From assembly GCF_000424145.1 (NCBI RefSeq), contig NZ_KE384140.1, forward strand, positions 47,615 through 111,614: 64,000 nucleotides of DNA, given 5' to 3'. The stretch is from Butyrivibrio sp. AC2005. GTDB lineage: Bacteria; Bacillota; Clostridia; Lachnospirales; Lachnospiraceae. The translations under genes were made by a program, and so were the position numbers. This document shows positions 36,601 through 44,524 of this stretch, piece after piece. The notes beneath the pieces were generated by a model. It was not told the DNA's origin, searched no databases, and saw nothing but the letters and a program-made list of their open reading frames with translations. The stretch's first letter is position 1, and each line of letters begins with the position of its first letter.

Positions 36601-37159
36601 AGTATCCGAGAGGGAATATGCCTTTTATAAAATCGGGAGCATAATTAAAAAACAGATATAAGGACAGGCATCCTAAAAAACAAGAAATTGCAGGATCAGT
36701 AAGGTGACTGATCATTTTAAAAAATTGACCGGAATTAAAGTCATATTTAATCATCACTTCGATGTTAAGGAATTCAAAAAACAGAAGGACAAAATAGCTA
36801 ATAAAAAATGCAAGAATTGTCCGTATACGGGTCCTAAACCACCTGTATTGTGAAAACATTGAAAACATAAAGCTTGCAAGCATAAACGGAGTCAGAAGAT
36901 AGGCATCTTCACCACGTAGAAATAATGCCACAATAAAAAGGAGCTGATACGCATTAAGTGCAAGGAAATATCCAAATAGAGCGCCCATGAAAATGAAGGA
37001 CAGGGTGGCCATATTAAATCTTAAATTGTGATAATGAATAACAAGGAAATCGGTTACAAAATAAGAAGCCATCATGAGATACAGAAGACCCAGCATAATT
37101 AAGATATATATAATTTTGACTATCCATTTGTTCTTGATAAATCTGTAAGGCATAAGCAT
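33674..37159 (-). CDS. Hybrid sensor histidine kinase with receiver and HPt domains
   Basis: 1161 residues. The N-terminal third is a membrane sensor of about eight hydrophobic helices (residues ~12-330). Then a coiled segment, HisKA (NMSHEIRTP, H383), HATPase (ADTGIGI, GTGLGMSIVKKL), receiver (VVDDTSMN, D719 in LIFLDHRMPEMDG) and HPt (H931 in IQVHSLKSSARI). This is a complete internal phosphorelay; no output domain is present and the target is unknown. Low-complexity inserts interrupt the ATPase domain (~545-575), the receiver-HPt linker (16-residue repeats EGSDSRLSNGAAFGI/EGSDSRLSDHASSGI), the HPt helices (DGLSN/DGLST, Ser/Gly/Asp-rich) and the C-terminus (12-residue repeat KNLPVGVGGNTT/ENLPVGVEG). 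ATG 37159 follows AAGAGGACTC. Confidence 0.92.
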   Translation of the reverse strand: MLMPYRFIKNKWIVKIIYILIMLGLLYLMMASYFVTDFLVIHYHNLRFNMATLSFIFMGALFGYFLALNAYQLLFIVALFLRGEDAYLLTPFMLASFMFSMFSQYRWFRTRIRTILAFFISYFVLLFFEFLNIEVMIKYDFNSGQFFKMISHLTDPAISCFLGCLSLYLFFNYAPDFIKGIFPLGYLYTREYVENLIFQNAIKKTRLSVKITAIAISEAIVLGAFSIFYTRILFPDLRMMMNDGLLKTQQLSKDAVFIYNDYGIAFSVKMLFMELSIAVPIASTINFYAKTKIGGTIGRLSNFLLKFTDTTDDNRTEYLQTIKSERINTHDEITDLYYSLLITLNEVTGYIERIQEEQKLKEDLRIAEAASEAKSSFLSNMSHEIRTPINAVLGMNEMILRESNEAHTLEYASTIQRAGNTLLSLVNDILDFSKIEAGKMEILPVQYNLSSVINDLVNMIITRVKDKNLELKVVVDENIPDLLFGDEIRIKQCATNILTNAVKYTEKGSVTLEFSYEEIDQTSINCSVIMTDSSANEGDVVDSGVIGSVEPACAEESKFIALTVRVADTGIGIKEEDIQKLYSPFERIEEIRNRTIEGTGLGMSIVKKLLAMMNTRLVVKSVYGEGSDFSFTVLQKVCDPEPIGDFEKRYKESVNIKKQYHESFTAPDAKILVVDDTSMNLTVIKGLLKQTLVQVVTAESGKEALRLVQQEKYDLIFLDHRMPEMDGIETLAAMKNLDSNLNTDTVCIALTANAVAGAREFYLESGFADYLSKPIDPGRLENMLIQYLPSEKVVLSEASDGDGGSRLEDDCSRLADNAGFMASNNVSEIMEGSDSRLSNGAAFGIVEGSDSRLSDHASSGIIDLGERMSESMIKLRSYKGINVDEAVRNCGGEDLALEVIEDFKLHLPDKLRMITEYEAAGDIKNFTIQVHSLKSSARIIGAGELSKQAELLEMQGNEWLSRNGENGSYNGVSIDGLSNDGLSTDGSGDVHSSNSGADDGHSSGDGAGNNDTRIHEGTVVIIKMIKDYMDFLGISSTSNLRSDDGEGNADEKLLGGDEGSATKNLPVGVGGNTTENLPVGVEGKNSKQNDTDSRPEIPADELESAFSNIRELMEAFDYDNASVIYKMLEGYSIPEDMVEKYRIVGKYLADVDREKLLEVLG

Positions 37160-37352
37160 GAGTCCTCTTAAAGTAGGTCCTAAACAAAGACCGCCTCAGT
37201 CTCCACCCTAATCTTAACAGACCGCGATTTTGCCATTCAATTATAGAAATATGTACTTTCCTTAATTTTTTATAAAATCGGAGAAGTATGATAAAATACG
37301 TATGTTTAATTTATCGCTCTCATTTTTGGCGCTTAACATACGAGGGGAACCA

Positions 37353-38531
37353 ATGAAAAAGCATCCACTAATCCTGAACGGAAAGATATTTACCCAAAGA
37401 GTTACCGGAGTTCAGCGCTACGGCATTGAGATAATAAAACAGATTGATAAACTTGTTCAGCCGGGAGAGGTTATTTTAGCTGTCCCGCGAGATGAACTTA
37501 AGACAAGGATTGAACTTAAAAATATAAAAACTGAAATAGTTGGAAAACGGAACGGGAACCTTTGGACGCAGATAGATCTTCCGCTATTTGCATATAAAAG
37601 GAGTGGAGAAATACTCACGCTTGGTGGAATTGCGCCGGTAATCAAGCCTGATTATGTGACCGCACATGACATCTCATTTGTGAGGTATCCTGAATCTTAT
37701 AATAAAATTTTCCGGCTAATGTACAGGTTGGGATACAGACTGACCTTGCCCGGAAGTAAGAGGATAATCACTGTTTCAGAGTTCAGTAAAAATGAACTTA
37801 TGAGTTATTACAAACTGGAAGAAAAGAAATTTGTAATAGCAGGTAATTCTGCAGAACATATTCTTTCTAAAGAAGAAACAGGTATTTACATAGATGAACA
37901 GGAAGTTTTATTAAGGCTTGGATTAGACCCTGATGAAAGGTACTACCTGAGTGTTGGCAGTACGAATTTTCATAAAAACCAGGACTTTATTAGTAAACTT
38001 GCAAAACTGCATCCTGAAAGGAAATTTGTTGTTGCAGGTTGTAGCAGTTCAAAATCATTTGAGAATGACTATCTGAACCATGACAAGAAAAGGGATTCTC
38101 ATAAAGAAAAACGACACGATGAGGTGCTTCAGGATTCAAACTTTCCTAACCTGATATATACCGGTTATATCTCAGATAATGAGCTGCGAGTTTTATATAA
38201 AAATGCCCGTGCCTTCATTTTCCCTTCTCTATATGAAGGCTTTGGAATACCGCCGCTGGAAGCAATTGCCATGGGAGTTACCCGCATCGCACTTGCAGAC
38301 ATTCCGGCATTAAGAGAAATATATTCTGAGGGCTGTTTGTTTTTTGATCCGTATGCCTCTGAAAAGTTTGATTTCGATAAACTGGAGAGGGAGAGCTTTA
38401 ATTCTGATTCGAAACAAAGAATAGTGAAGAATGATCAGATAAAAGAAACGGATACTGATCTAAGAGATTACTACATGAATAAATACACCTGGCAAAAATC
38501 CGCCATAAATATATTGGAAGCAATAAGATAA
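37353..38531 (+). CDS. Glycosyltransferase family 4 (mannosyltransferase-like)
   Basis: 392 residues. N-terminal acceptor domain with RVTGVQRYGIEII; the C-terminal GT-B nucleotide-sugar domain shows SVGSTNFHKNQDF and the EX7E region SLYEGFGIPPLEAIAMG. This is the pattern of GT4 mannosyl/rhamnosyl transferases of surface polysaccharides. A hydrophilic insert with HDKKRDSHKEKRHDE lies around residue 245. ATG 37353 is set by CGAGGGGAACC. It opens the polysaccharide locus that continues to manC; manC and gmd in the locus suggest GDP-mannose or a derivative as donor (inference). Confidence 0.88.
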   Translation: MKKHPLILNGKIFTQRVTGVQRYGIEIIKQIDKLVQPGEVILAVPRDELKTRIELKNIKTEIVGKRNGNLWTQIDLPLFAYKRSGEILTLGGIAPVIKPDYVTAHDISFVRYPESYNKIFRLMYRLGYRLTLPGSKRIITVSEFSKNELMSYYKLEEKKFVIAGNSAEHILSKEETGIYIDEQEVLLRLGLDPDERYYLSVGSTNFHKNQDFISKLAKLHPERKFVVAGCSSSKSFENDYLNHDKKRDSHKEKRHDEVLQDSNFPNLIYTGYISDNELRVLYKNARAFIFPSLYEGFGIPPLEAIAMGVTRIALADIPALREIYSEGCLFFDPYASEKFDFDKLERESFNSDSKQRIVKNDQIKETDTDLRDYYMNKYTWQKSAINILEAIR

Positions 38532-38588
38532 TTTGCGATATTTAGCGTAAATCAGCTAAAACATCGTATAAAGAGGAAACAGATTTTA

Positions 38589-39719
38589 ATGAAAGTTGCA
38601 ATAGTACATGACTGGTTACCCTTCATGGGTGGCGCGGAGAATGTAATAATAAATATGCATGAGGTTTTTCCGGAGGCACCCATATACACGACCATGTGCA
38701 ACAGGATGAACATGAGGGGGGCCCTTCGTGATGCTGATATACGCACTACTCACCTTCAGAAGACAAATAAAAAAATGCTTAACCACAGAAGACTTTTTCC
38801 TTACATGCCCACTGCCATGGAGAGCATAAATCTTAACGGATATGACGTGGTCATAAGCAGCAGCACCAGCGTTGGAAAAAGCGTAATCACAGGACCTGAC
38901 ACATTGCATATCTGTTACTGCAATACTCCCATGAGATATGCGTGGGAGCAGCGCCACAACTACATCGGATCTCTTACCGGAAAAGGCGCTATGAAAAACA
39001 GGATGATATCTTACTTCATGACCTTTATGCGTGTATGGGACTACGCTGCAGCCGCACGCGTGGATGTTTTCGTCGGGAATTCCGTAAATGTGGCAAGGCG
39101 CATCCGCAAGCACTATAGAAGAGATGCTTATGTCATTCATTGTCCCGTACGTGCGGGCATGTTTCATATTTCTGAAAATGATGGCGAGTTCTATCTTTGT
39201 GTATCAAGACTGCAGGAATACAAGGGAATTGAGCTTGCAGTGAAAGCCTGTACAAAGGAAAATCTCCCCTTATATGTTATAGGGACCGGTCCTATGAAAG
39301 AAAAGCTTGAAGCTATGGCAGGCCCCACGGTTACATTTCTCGGCTTTGTAAAGGACGAGGATTTAAGTGACTACTATGCAAGATGTAAAGCCCTCATTTT
39401 TCCCGGGGTAGAGGATTTCGGAATCACACCCCTTGAGGCACAGGCCAGCGGAAGACCTGTAATAGCTCTTGGAAAAGGTGGAATACTTGAGACTGTTGTG
39501 GAAAATGAAACCGGAGTTTTCTTTAATGAACCTACACCGGAATCCCTGACAGAAGCGATACACAAATTTGAGAAAATGACTTTTGATAAAAAGAAAATCC
39601 GCGCTCATGCCATGGAATTTGATGAGAGCGTCTTCAAGGACAGACTGAAAAGATTTGTCGAGGAGCAATACGCCGCCTTCAAAGAAAAGCAACTTGAAGG
39701 CATAACTATTTATAAATAA
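38589..39719 (+). CDS. Glycosyltransferase family 4
   Basis: 376 residues with VHDWLPFMGGAEN at the N-terminus (donor-loop Gly-Gly-Ala), YCNTPMRYAWE (~115), SRLQEYKGIELAV and the EX7E segment GVEDFGITPLEAQASGRP. Very similar proteins sit in O-antigen/capsule clusters as WbaZ-type mannosyltransferases. It is cytoplasmic or membrane-peripheral. It is followed without a gap by repeat element copy f and the Wzm gene. Confidence 0.9.
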   Translation: MKVAIVHDWLPFMGGAENVIINMHEVFPEAPIYTTMCNRMNMRGALRDADIRTTHLQKTNKKMLNHRRLFPYMPTAMESINLNGYDVVISSSTSVGKSVITGPDTLHICYCNTPMRYAWEQRHNYIGSLTGKGAMKNRMISYFMTFMRVWDYAAAARVDVFVGNSVNVARRIRKHYRRDAYVIHCPVRAGMFHISENDGEFYLCVSRLQEYKGIELAVKACTKENLPLYVIGTGPMKEKLEAMAGPTVTFLGFVKDEDLSDYYARCKALIFPGVEDFGITPLEAQASGRPVIALGKGGILETVVENETGVFFNEPTPESLTEAIHKFEKMTFDKKKIRAHAMEFDESVFKDRLKRFVEEQYAAFKEKQLEGITIYK

Positions 39720-39720
39720 A

Positions 39721-39820
39721 AAAGCCTTCCCCTCGGGGGGCGCTCAACGTCCGGGGGACGTTGGCTTAGCGTGGACCGAAGTGGAACGTAGACAGGTGGT
39801 CCGAAGGACCGGATGAGGGG
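39721..39820 (+). repeat. Intercistronic hairpin element, long form (copy f), supplies a Shine-Dalgarno sequence
   Basis: AAAGCCTTCCCC-tc-GGGGGG, middle palindrome AACGTCC/GGACGTT within CGCT/AGCG, CCGAAGTGGAACG, terminal stem GGTCC-gaa-GGACC, then GGATGAGGGG. The next ATG (39826) is five bases after GAGGGG with no other site, so the element itself provides the ribosome binding site of the exporter gene. Confidence 0.88.
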
Positions 39821-39825
39821 ATTAA

Positions 39826-40614
39826 ATGGAATCAACCCTAGACCGCTTACAAGAAATATATGACTACCGGGAAATGATTTTTACCCAGGTGCACAGAAAC
39901 ATCAGGGGCAGATACAAAGGCTCTGCCCTTGGTTTTTTGTGGACTTTTTTAAATCCTTTATTCCAGCTGATCGTATATACAATCCTCTTTTCCGTAATCA
40001 TGAGAAACAACATAGAGCAGTACTCTCTTTTTCTATTCGTTACACTGATTCCCTGGATATTCTTTGGAACCTGCATGAGTGAGGGCTGCGGCTGCCTCAG
40101 GGATACTGAGGACATGATAAAAAAAGTATACTTTCCAAGAGAAGTAATACCGATTTCATATGTTGTAAGCCAGTTTATAAACATGCTCCTATGCTTCACC
40201 ATAGTGTTTGCAGCACTGTTTATAGCAGGAAGAATCACGAATCCTGCAGTATTCATATATCTGCCGCTTATCATGATGATAGAATTCTCCCTTGCGCTGG
40301 GACTTGTGTTTATATTCAGCGCCTGGGCGGTGTACCTGCGTGATGTAAAGTATATGCTTTCAATTATTACCATGGCATGGCAGTTCATGACACCCGTTAT
40401 GTATTCTGTGGACATGATTCCCGGAAATCTTGTAAAGATATTTTACTTAAACCCCATGACATCGGTGATTGTGGCATACAGAGACATCCTCTACTACCAG
40501 CAGACACCGGAGATCGATACGCTTGCCATCGCCTGCGTCATGGGGGCAGGATTCCTCATCATCGGCTGGCACCTATTTAACAAACTAAAGCGCAAGTTTG
40601 CCGAGTATCTGTAA
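39826..40614 (+). CDS. wzm: Polysaccharide ABC exporter, membrane subunit (Wzm type)
   Basis: 262 residues of the ABC-2 family (RfbA/KpsM/TagG-like). The N-terminal amphipathic part, NIRGRYKGSALGFLWTFLNPLFQL, is a strong family signature (shown to mark residues ~23-46). About six membrane helices follow, with PVMYSVDMIPG and NPMTSVIVAYRDI near the end. It exports an undecaprenyl-linked glycan together with the ATPase at 40632. Translation depends on an SD sequence in element copy f. Confidence 0.93.
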   Translation: MESTLDRLQEIYDYREMIFTQVHRNIRGRYKGSALGFLWTFLNPLFQLIVYTILFSVIMRNNIEQYSLFLFVTLIPWIFFGTCMSEGCGCLRDTEDMIKKVYFPREVIPISYVVSQFINMLLCFTIVFAALFIAGRITNPAVFIYLPLIMMIEFSLALGLVFIFSAWAVYLRDVKYMLSIITMAWQFMTPVMYSVDMIPGNLVKIFYLNPMTSVIVAYRDILYYQQTPEIDTLAIACVMGAGFLIIGWHLFNKLKRKFAEYL

Positions 40615-40631
40615 TTACAACAGGAGCCAAA

Positions 40632-41387
40632 ATGCAAGACGAATATTCAATAGAAGTAGACAATATAAAAAAGAGTTTCAAGGTCTTCTATGACCGGGGC
40701 TTTACCCTGAAGGAAGCCTCTCTTTTCAAGAAAAGGCGAAGCTACGAAACACGCACCGTAATTGACGGTCTTAGTTTCAAGGTGAAAAAGGGCGAAGCAG
40801 TCGCGCTCATAGGTCATAACGGCTGCGGGAAAAGCACAACTCTCAAAATGTTGACGCGAATCCTTTATCCCGATTCCGGAACCATAACCATGCATGGCAG
40901 GGTATCCAGCCTTCTGGAGCTTGGGGCCGGTTTTCATTCGGATATGACGGGAAGGGAAAATATCTTCATAAACGCAGCTATATTCGGGCTCACACATAAG
41001 GAAATCAAGGCAAGAATGGATGATATCATAGAGTTTTCCGAGCTTGGGGAGTACATCGATAATCCGGTCAGAACCTACTCCTCGGGAATGTACATGCGTC
41101 TTGCATTTGCGGTTGCCATAAACGTTGACGCAGACATACTTCTCATTGATGAGATACTTGTTGTGGGTGATGCGGCTTTTCAGGAGAAATGCTTTTGCAA
41201 GCTGGAAGAGATCATAGAACGCGGAACGACAATAGTTCTTGTGTCTCATGAACAGCAGCAAATTGAGAGAATCTGCAACAGATGCATCTGGATATGTGAC
41301 GGAAAAGTTAAGGCAGAAGGAAAACCAAGTGAGATAAATCCTATGTATCTGGAGTATCTTGCAAAGAGAGAAAAAGACCTGAAATGA
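40632..41387 (+). CDS. wzt: Polysaccharide ABC exporter, ATPase subunit (Wzt type, short)
   Basis: 251 residues. Walker A GHNGCGKST, signature YSSGMYMRLAFA, Walker B DILLIDEIL, H-loop VSHEQQQ, and a family-typical LLELGAGFHSDMTGRENI. It resembles Wzt/RfbB/TagH but ends right after the nucleotide-binding domain, so it lacks the carbohydrate-binding C-domain that Wzt uses to recognise capped O-antigen; export without a terminal cap is suggested. AACAGGAGCC precedes ATG. The end overlaps the next gene by 4 bp. Confidence 0.93.
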   Translation: MQDEYSIEVDNIKKSFKVFYDRGFTLKEASLFKKRRSYETRTVIDGLSFKVKKGEAVALIGHNGCGKSTTLKMLTRILYPDSGTITMHGRVSSLLELGAGFHSDMTGRENIFINAAIFGLTHKEIKARMDDIIEFSELGEYIDNPVRTYSSGMYMRLAFAVAINVDADILLIDEILVVGDAAFQEKCFCKLEEIIERGTTIVLVSHEQQQIERICNRCIWICDGKVKAEGKPSEINPMYLEYLAKREKDLK

Positions 41388-43342
41388 AACAAAGGATCAG
41401 ATTAACAAAAAAAGAGAAAATCGTTTTTATGGTAGTTGTTGCAATACACACATTGCTACTGTATCTGTTGTCCAATTACAGCAAAGCCATGGAAACCTAT
41501 GCAGACGAACTTGTCTATTATGATATAGCGAAAAGTATCTTTGAGGGGACAGGCTTTTTGCTTCATGGAGTGGACCTTAATTTTTCCAAGCTTGCTTACT
41601 CATTTGTGCTTCTGCCAACTTTCCTTATCAGTGATGTGTCCCTGCGTGTTCATTCGATAATGCTGATTAATTCTCTTCTTATGTCTGTTCCGGTTCCGCT
41701 TACTTATCTTATGTGCAGAGAACTGAACGTGAAGAAAAACTATTGCATCATGGCTGCAGCACTGATTTGCTTCTGGCCTGATATAGTTATCTCCGGAACC
41801 TTCATGTCGGAGAATCTTTTTTTTCCGCTTTCGGTTTTGTGTTTTTATTACATACTGCTTTCTTATAAATATAAAAAGAGAAAGTTCTTCCTGATGATTA
41901 TTATCCTTTCCATTTTCGCATATTTCACCAAGGAAATCGGAATCTGTGTGATATTAAGCTATGTGGCAGCGGAGATGATATCTGTTATAATCAGCCGGGT
42001 ATCAGACAAGAAAACGCAAAGCATGCATAAACATGAGATGCCATCGGAGTCAAAGAAAAAGACTCTGCCGGGTGCAAGAAAAATATACGGAGTATCTCAA
42101 ATTATCTTTGCCATCATGGCGGCTATAATTGCATATTTCACCATACGACTTATATTCTTCGGAGGACTGTCCAATTCATATATTGCAAGCGGCGCGATGG
42201 ACTTCTCGTATTATGCTGACGGCCACGCGGTACTTTATTTGGTATATGCGATTCTGTATTATCTGGCTGCAGTCACACTTGCGTTTTTTGTCCTTCCTGT
42301 CATCATGCCGGTTTTAGGATATAAGAGACTTACCACTGAAGCCAGGAAATTCCTGCTATACACAGTACTTCTCTACCTGGGATCAATACTTGTGATAACA
42401 GTGACAATCACTGCAAGAGAGGACTTTGGAAAAATTGTTCCGGCAGTACATTTAAGGTATCTTTCGCAATTATTCGTACCTTTTGTATGTATTTTCTTTG
42501 CAGGTTTGTCTAATGATGATAAACTTGAGTCTGGAGATTTAAAGGTGATCATAACTGTTATGATTGCGACAGGCGCTGTTTTTAAGGGCGTATACAATAC
42601 ATGCACCACCGGAAACATAGCGCTTTTGTACATTTATCCGTTAAGGAAGCTTGTACCTGATATGAAAATTGCTTCCGGAGATTTCAAGTTATATCCGGCG
42701 GGTGCTGTTACGGCTTGCATTTTTTTGGCAGCGATAATTCTTTTTTTCTGTATCGGAAGAAAGAATAAGCCCGGTGCAATTATGCTCTTTTTTACTGGAA
42801 CGCTTCTCTTATCTGCTGTAAACATAGGCGTGGGATTAAGAAATGTCTACGACACCTATAACGTGGATGATGAACTGATTGCAGAGATGGTAGAGATAGA
42901 TGATTATTTCAGGAAAAATGATCTGGATAAATCTAAGGTCGCTTTTGTGGATGACAGTCAGTTTTCAAAGGAAACTAAGGTGTATGATCTTTATTTCAGG
43001 TCGGCTGATAAGGAGTATATGATCCTTGGCGAAGACATAGGAGATGTATTGGAATACCAGGTGCAGCAGGCTTTGAAGCAGGATGAAAATATGTCCGGCG
43101 AGATTGCTTCTATAGTATTAACAGAACCTGTCTGGAGAAATACATACACGCCGGAGACTATTGACTATATAATTATTAGCAGAAATAATGAAGCGATACT
43201 ACAGGAAGTATTGGCTGATATGGAGTTTACAAATGATACTGAATGTGAAAAAACAGAACTGACCCAATCAGGTTCTCTGGATTTTACATTAATTCCGGAA
43301 ATATCCGGCAGCAGGTATGCTGTTTATAAAATATCAAGATAG
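41384..43342 (+). CDS. GT-C type membrane glycosyltransferase (GT39/ArnT-like)
   Basis: 652 residues with about 12 hydrophobic helices. After TM1 (~12-30) comes YADELVYYDIAKSIF, where the Asp-Glu in the first external loop matches the catalytic DE of PMT/ArnT-like lipid-linked sugar transferases. A soluble C-terminal part starts near residue 480. It is inferred to add a sugar from a polyprenyl-phosphate donor to the glycan or a wall component outside the membrane; the following GT2 at 43383 could make the donor. Translationally coupled to wzt. Confidence 0.75.
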   Translation: MKQRIRLTKKEKIVFMVVVAIHTLLLYLLSNYSKAMETYADELVYYDIAKSIFEGTGFLLHGVDLNFSKLAYSFVLLPTFLISDVSLRVHSIMLINSLLMSVPVPLTYLMCRELNVKKNYCIMAAALICFWPDIVISGTFMSENLFFPLSVLCFYYILLSYKYKKRKFFLMIIILSIFAYFTKEIGICVILSYVAAEMISVIISRVSDKKTQSMHKHEMPSESKKKTLPGARKIYGVSQIIFAIMAAIIAYFTIRLIFFGGLSNSYIASGAMDFSYYADGHAVLYLVYAILYYLAAVTLAFFVLPVIMPVLGYKRLTTEARKFLLYTVLLYLGSILVITVTITAREDFGKIVPAVHLRYLSQLFVPFVCIFFAGLSNDDKLESGDLKVIITVMIATGAVFKGVYNTCTTGNIALLYIYPLRKLVPDMKIASGDFKLYPAGAVTACIFLAAIILFFCIGRKNKPGAIMLFFTGTLLLSAVNIGVGLRNVYDTYNVDDELIAEMVEIDDYFRKNDLDKSKVAFVDDSQFSKETKVYDLYFRSADKEYMILGEDIGDVLEYQVQQALKQDENMSGEIASIVLTEPVWRNTYTPETIDYIIISRNNEAILQEVLADMEFTNDTECEKTELTQSGSLDFTLIPEISGSRYAVYKISR

Positions 43343-43382
43343 GCCTGCTCTTTTTATAATAACAAGTTACAGAAGGAAAATA

Positions 43383-44105
43383 ATGGGAACAACAAACAAG
43401 AAATCCGATGTGCTGATAATTATTCCGGCATATAACGAAGCGGAGAATATTGAAAATATCATAGATGAGATTACCACCGGATATCCGCAGTATGACTACG
43501 TGGTCGTCAACGATGGCTCTTCTGATGGCACTGCGAAGATTCTGAAAAAACGTGGATATAATCATATTAACTGTCCTATAAACCTTGGAATAGGCGGAGC
43601 AATACAGACAGGATACAGATATGCCAAGGAGAAGGATTACAGGATTGCGGTTCAGATTGATGGTGACGGACAACACGACCCCGCATATATCGAAGAAATT
43701 ATTACACCTATCATTGAAGGAAAAGCTGATTATGTAATCGGATCAAGATTTGTCAACAAAGAAGGCTTTCAGAGCTCCGTAACAAGGAGAATGGGAATTA
43801 AGTTCCTGAGCGGACTGATAACAGTGCTCTGTTTTCACAAGGTGAAGGATGTAACCAGCGGTTTCAGGGCAGTAAATAAATTTTTCATAGATGTATTTGC
43901 TGATAATTACCCGATTGATTATCCGGAGCCGGAGGCTATAATGGATGCCGTGATGCGAAGGAAAAGAATCCTTGAGCTCCCCGTCATCATGCGCGAGCGT
44001 GAGACAGGAAAAAGCTCCATAAATTTCAAAAGATCCATATATTATATGATAAAAGTAACCCTCGATATTATTGTTTGCCGTATCAGCTATGGTATAAGGA
44101 GATAG
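43383..44105 (+). CDS. Polyprenyl-phosphate sugar synthase-like GT2
   Basis: 240 residues. GT-A fold: IIPAYNEAENI, VVNDGSSDGT, and QIDGDGQHDP with the metal-binding DxD. RFVNKEGFQSS and RERETGKSSINFKRS near the end are typical of the DPM1-like branch that makes polyprenyl-phosphate-mannose or -glucose. It pairs with the small DUF2304 protein that starts 2 bp later, a common arrangement. ATG 43383 follows AGAAGGA. Confidence 0.9.
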   Translation: MGTTNKKSDVLIIIPAYNEAENIENIIDEITTGYPQYDYVVVNDGSSDGTAKILKKRGYNHINCPINLGIGGAIQTGYRYAKEKDYRIAVQIDGDGQHDPAYIEEIITPIIEGKADYVIGSRFVNKEGFQSSVTRRMGIKFLSGLITVLCFHKVKDVTSGFRAVNKFFIDVFADNYPIDYPEPEAIMDAVMRRKRILELPVIMRERETGKSSINFKRSIYYMIKVTLDIIVCRISYGIRR

Positions 44106-44106
44106 T

Positions 44107-44481
44107 ATGAACCAAATAATACCAACAAGACTGACGATTGTACTCATTGTTGCCATCGTCAGTTATTTCATCATAATTCTTTCACTGCTTAAGCACAGGA
44201 AGCTCAACATGAAATACACACTTCTGTGGTTGTTTACAGGTGTGGTATTTCTGGTTCTGGTCCTGCATCCGATGATTCTCGTATACTTCCTTAGGTTGTG
44301 CGGAATTACCGGAACGATGAACGGATTATTCATTTTGCTTATTGGGTTTCTTATTATGCTTGTGTTATCACTTACAAGCATAGCATCCCGTCAGGCAGGA
44401 AGAATAACCAAGCTCATCCAGACGCAGGGACTTCTGGAGAAGAGAGTGAGGGAATTGGAGGAAAAGTTGGAGGAAAAATAA
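44107..44481 (+). CDS. DUF2304 small membrane protein
   Basis: 124 residues with three hydrophobic segments (~10-30, ~38-57, ~65-90) and a basic coiled C-terminus (KRVRELEEKLEEK). Length and its position right after a DPM1-like transferase match DUF2304 proteins, which are thought to assist that enzyme at the membrane; the exact role is not known. AAGGAGAT precedes the ATG. Confidence 0.82.
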   Translation: MNQIIPTRLTIVLIVAIVSYFIIILSLLKHRKLNMKYTLLWLFTGVVFLVLVLHPMILVYFLRLCGITGTMNGLFILLIGFLIMLVLSLTSIASRQAGRITKLIQTQGLLEKRVRELEEKLEEK

Positions 44482-44524
44482 ACTGTCAATTGCCGACAAG
44501 GCGCAAAACGAGGAGAGAGAAAAT

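Noticed and set aside
38616..39167. 183-codon minus-strand open frame
   Set aside because: Antisense to a clear GT4 gene, no start signals.
40647..41261. 204-codon minus-strand open frame
   Set aside because: Lies wholly antisense to wzt, whose Walker and signature motifs are intact; a shadow frame.
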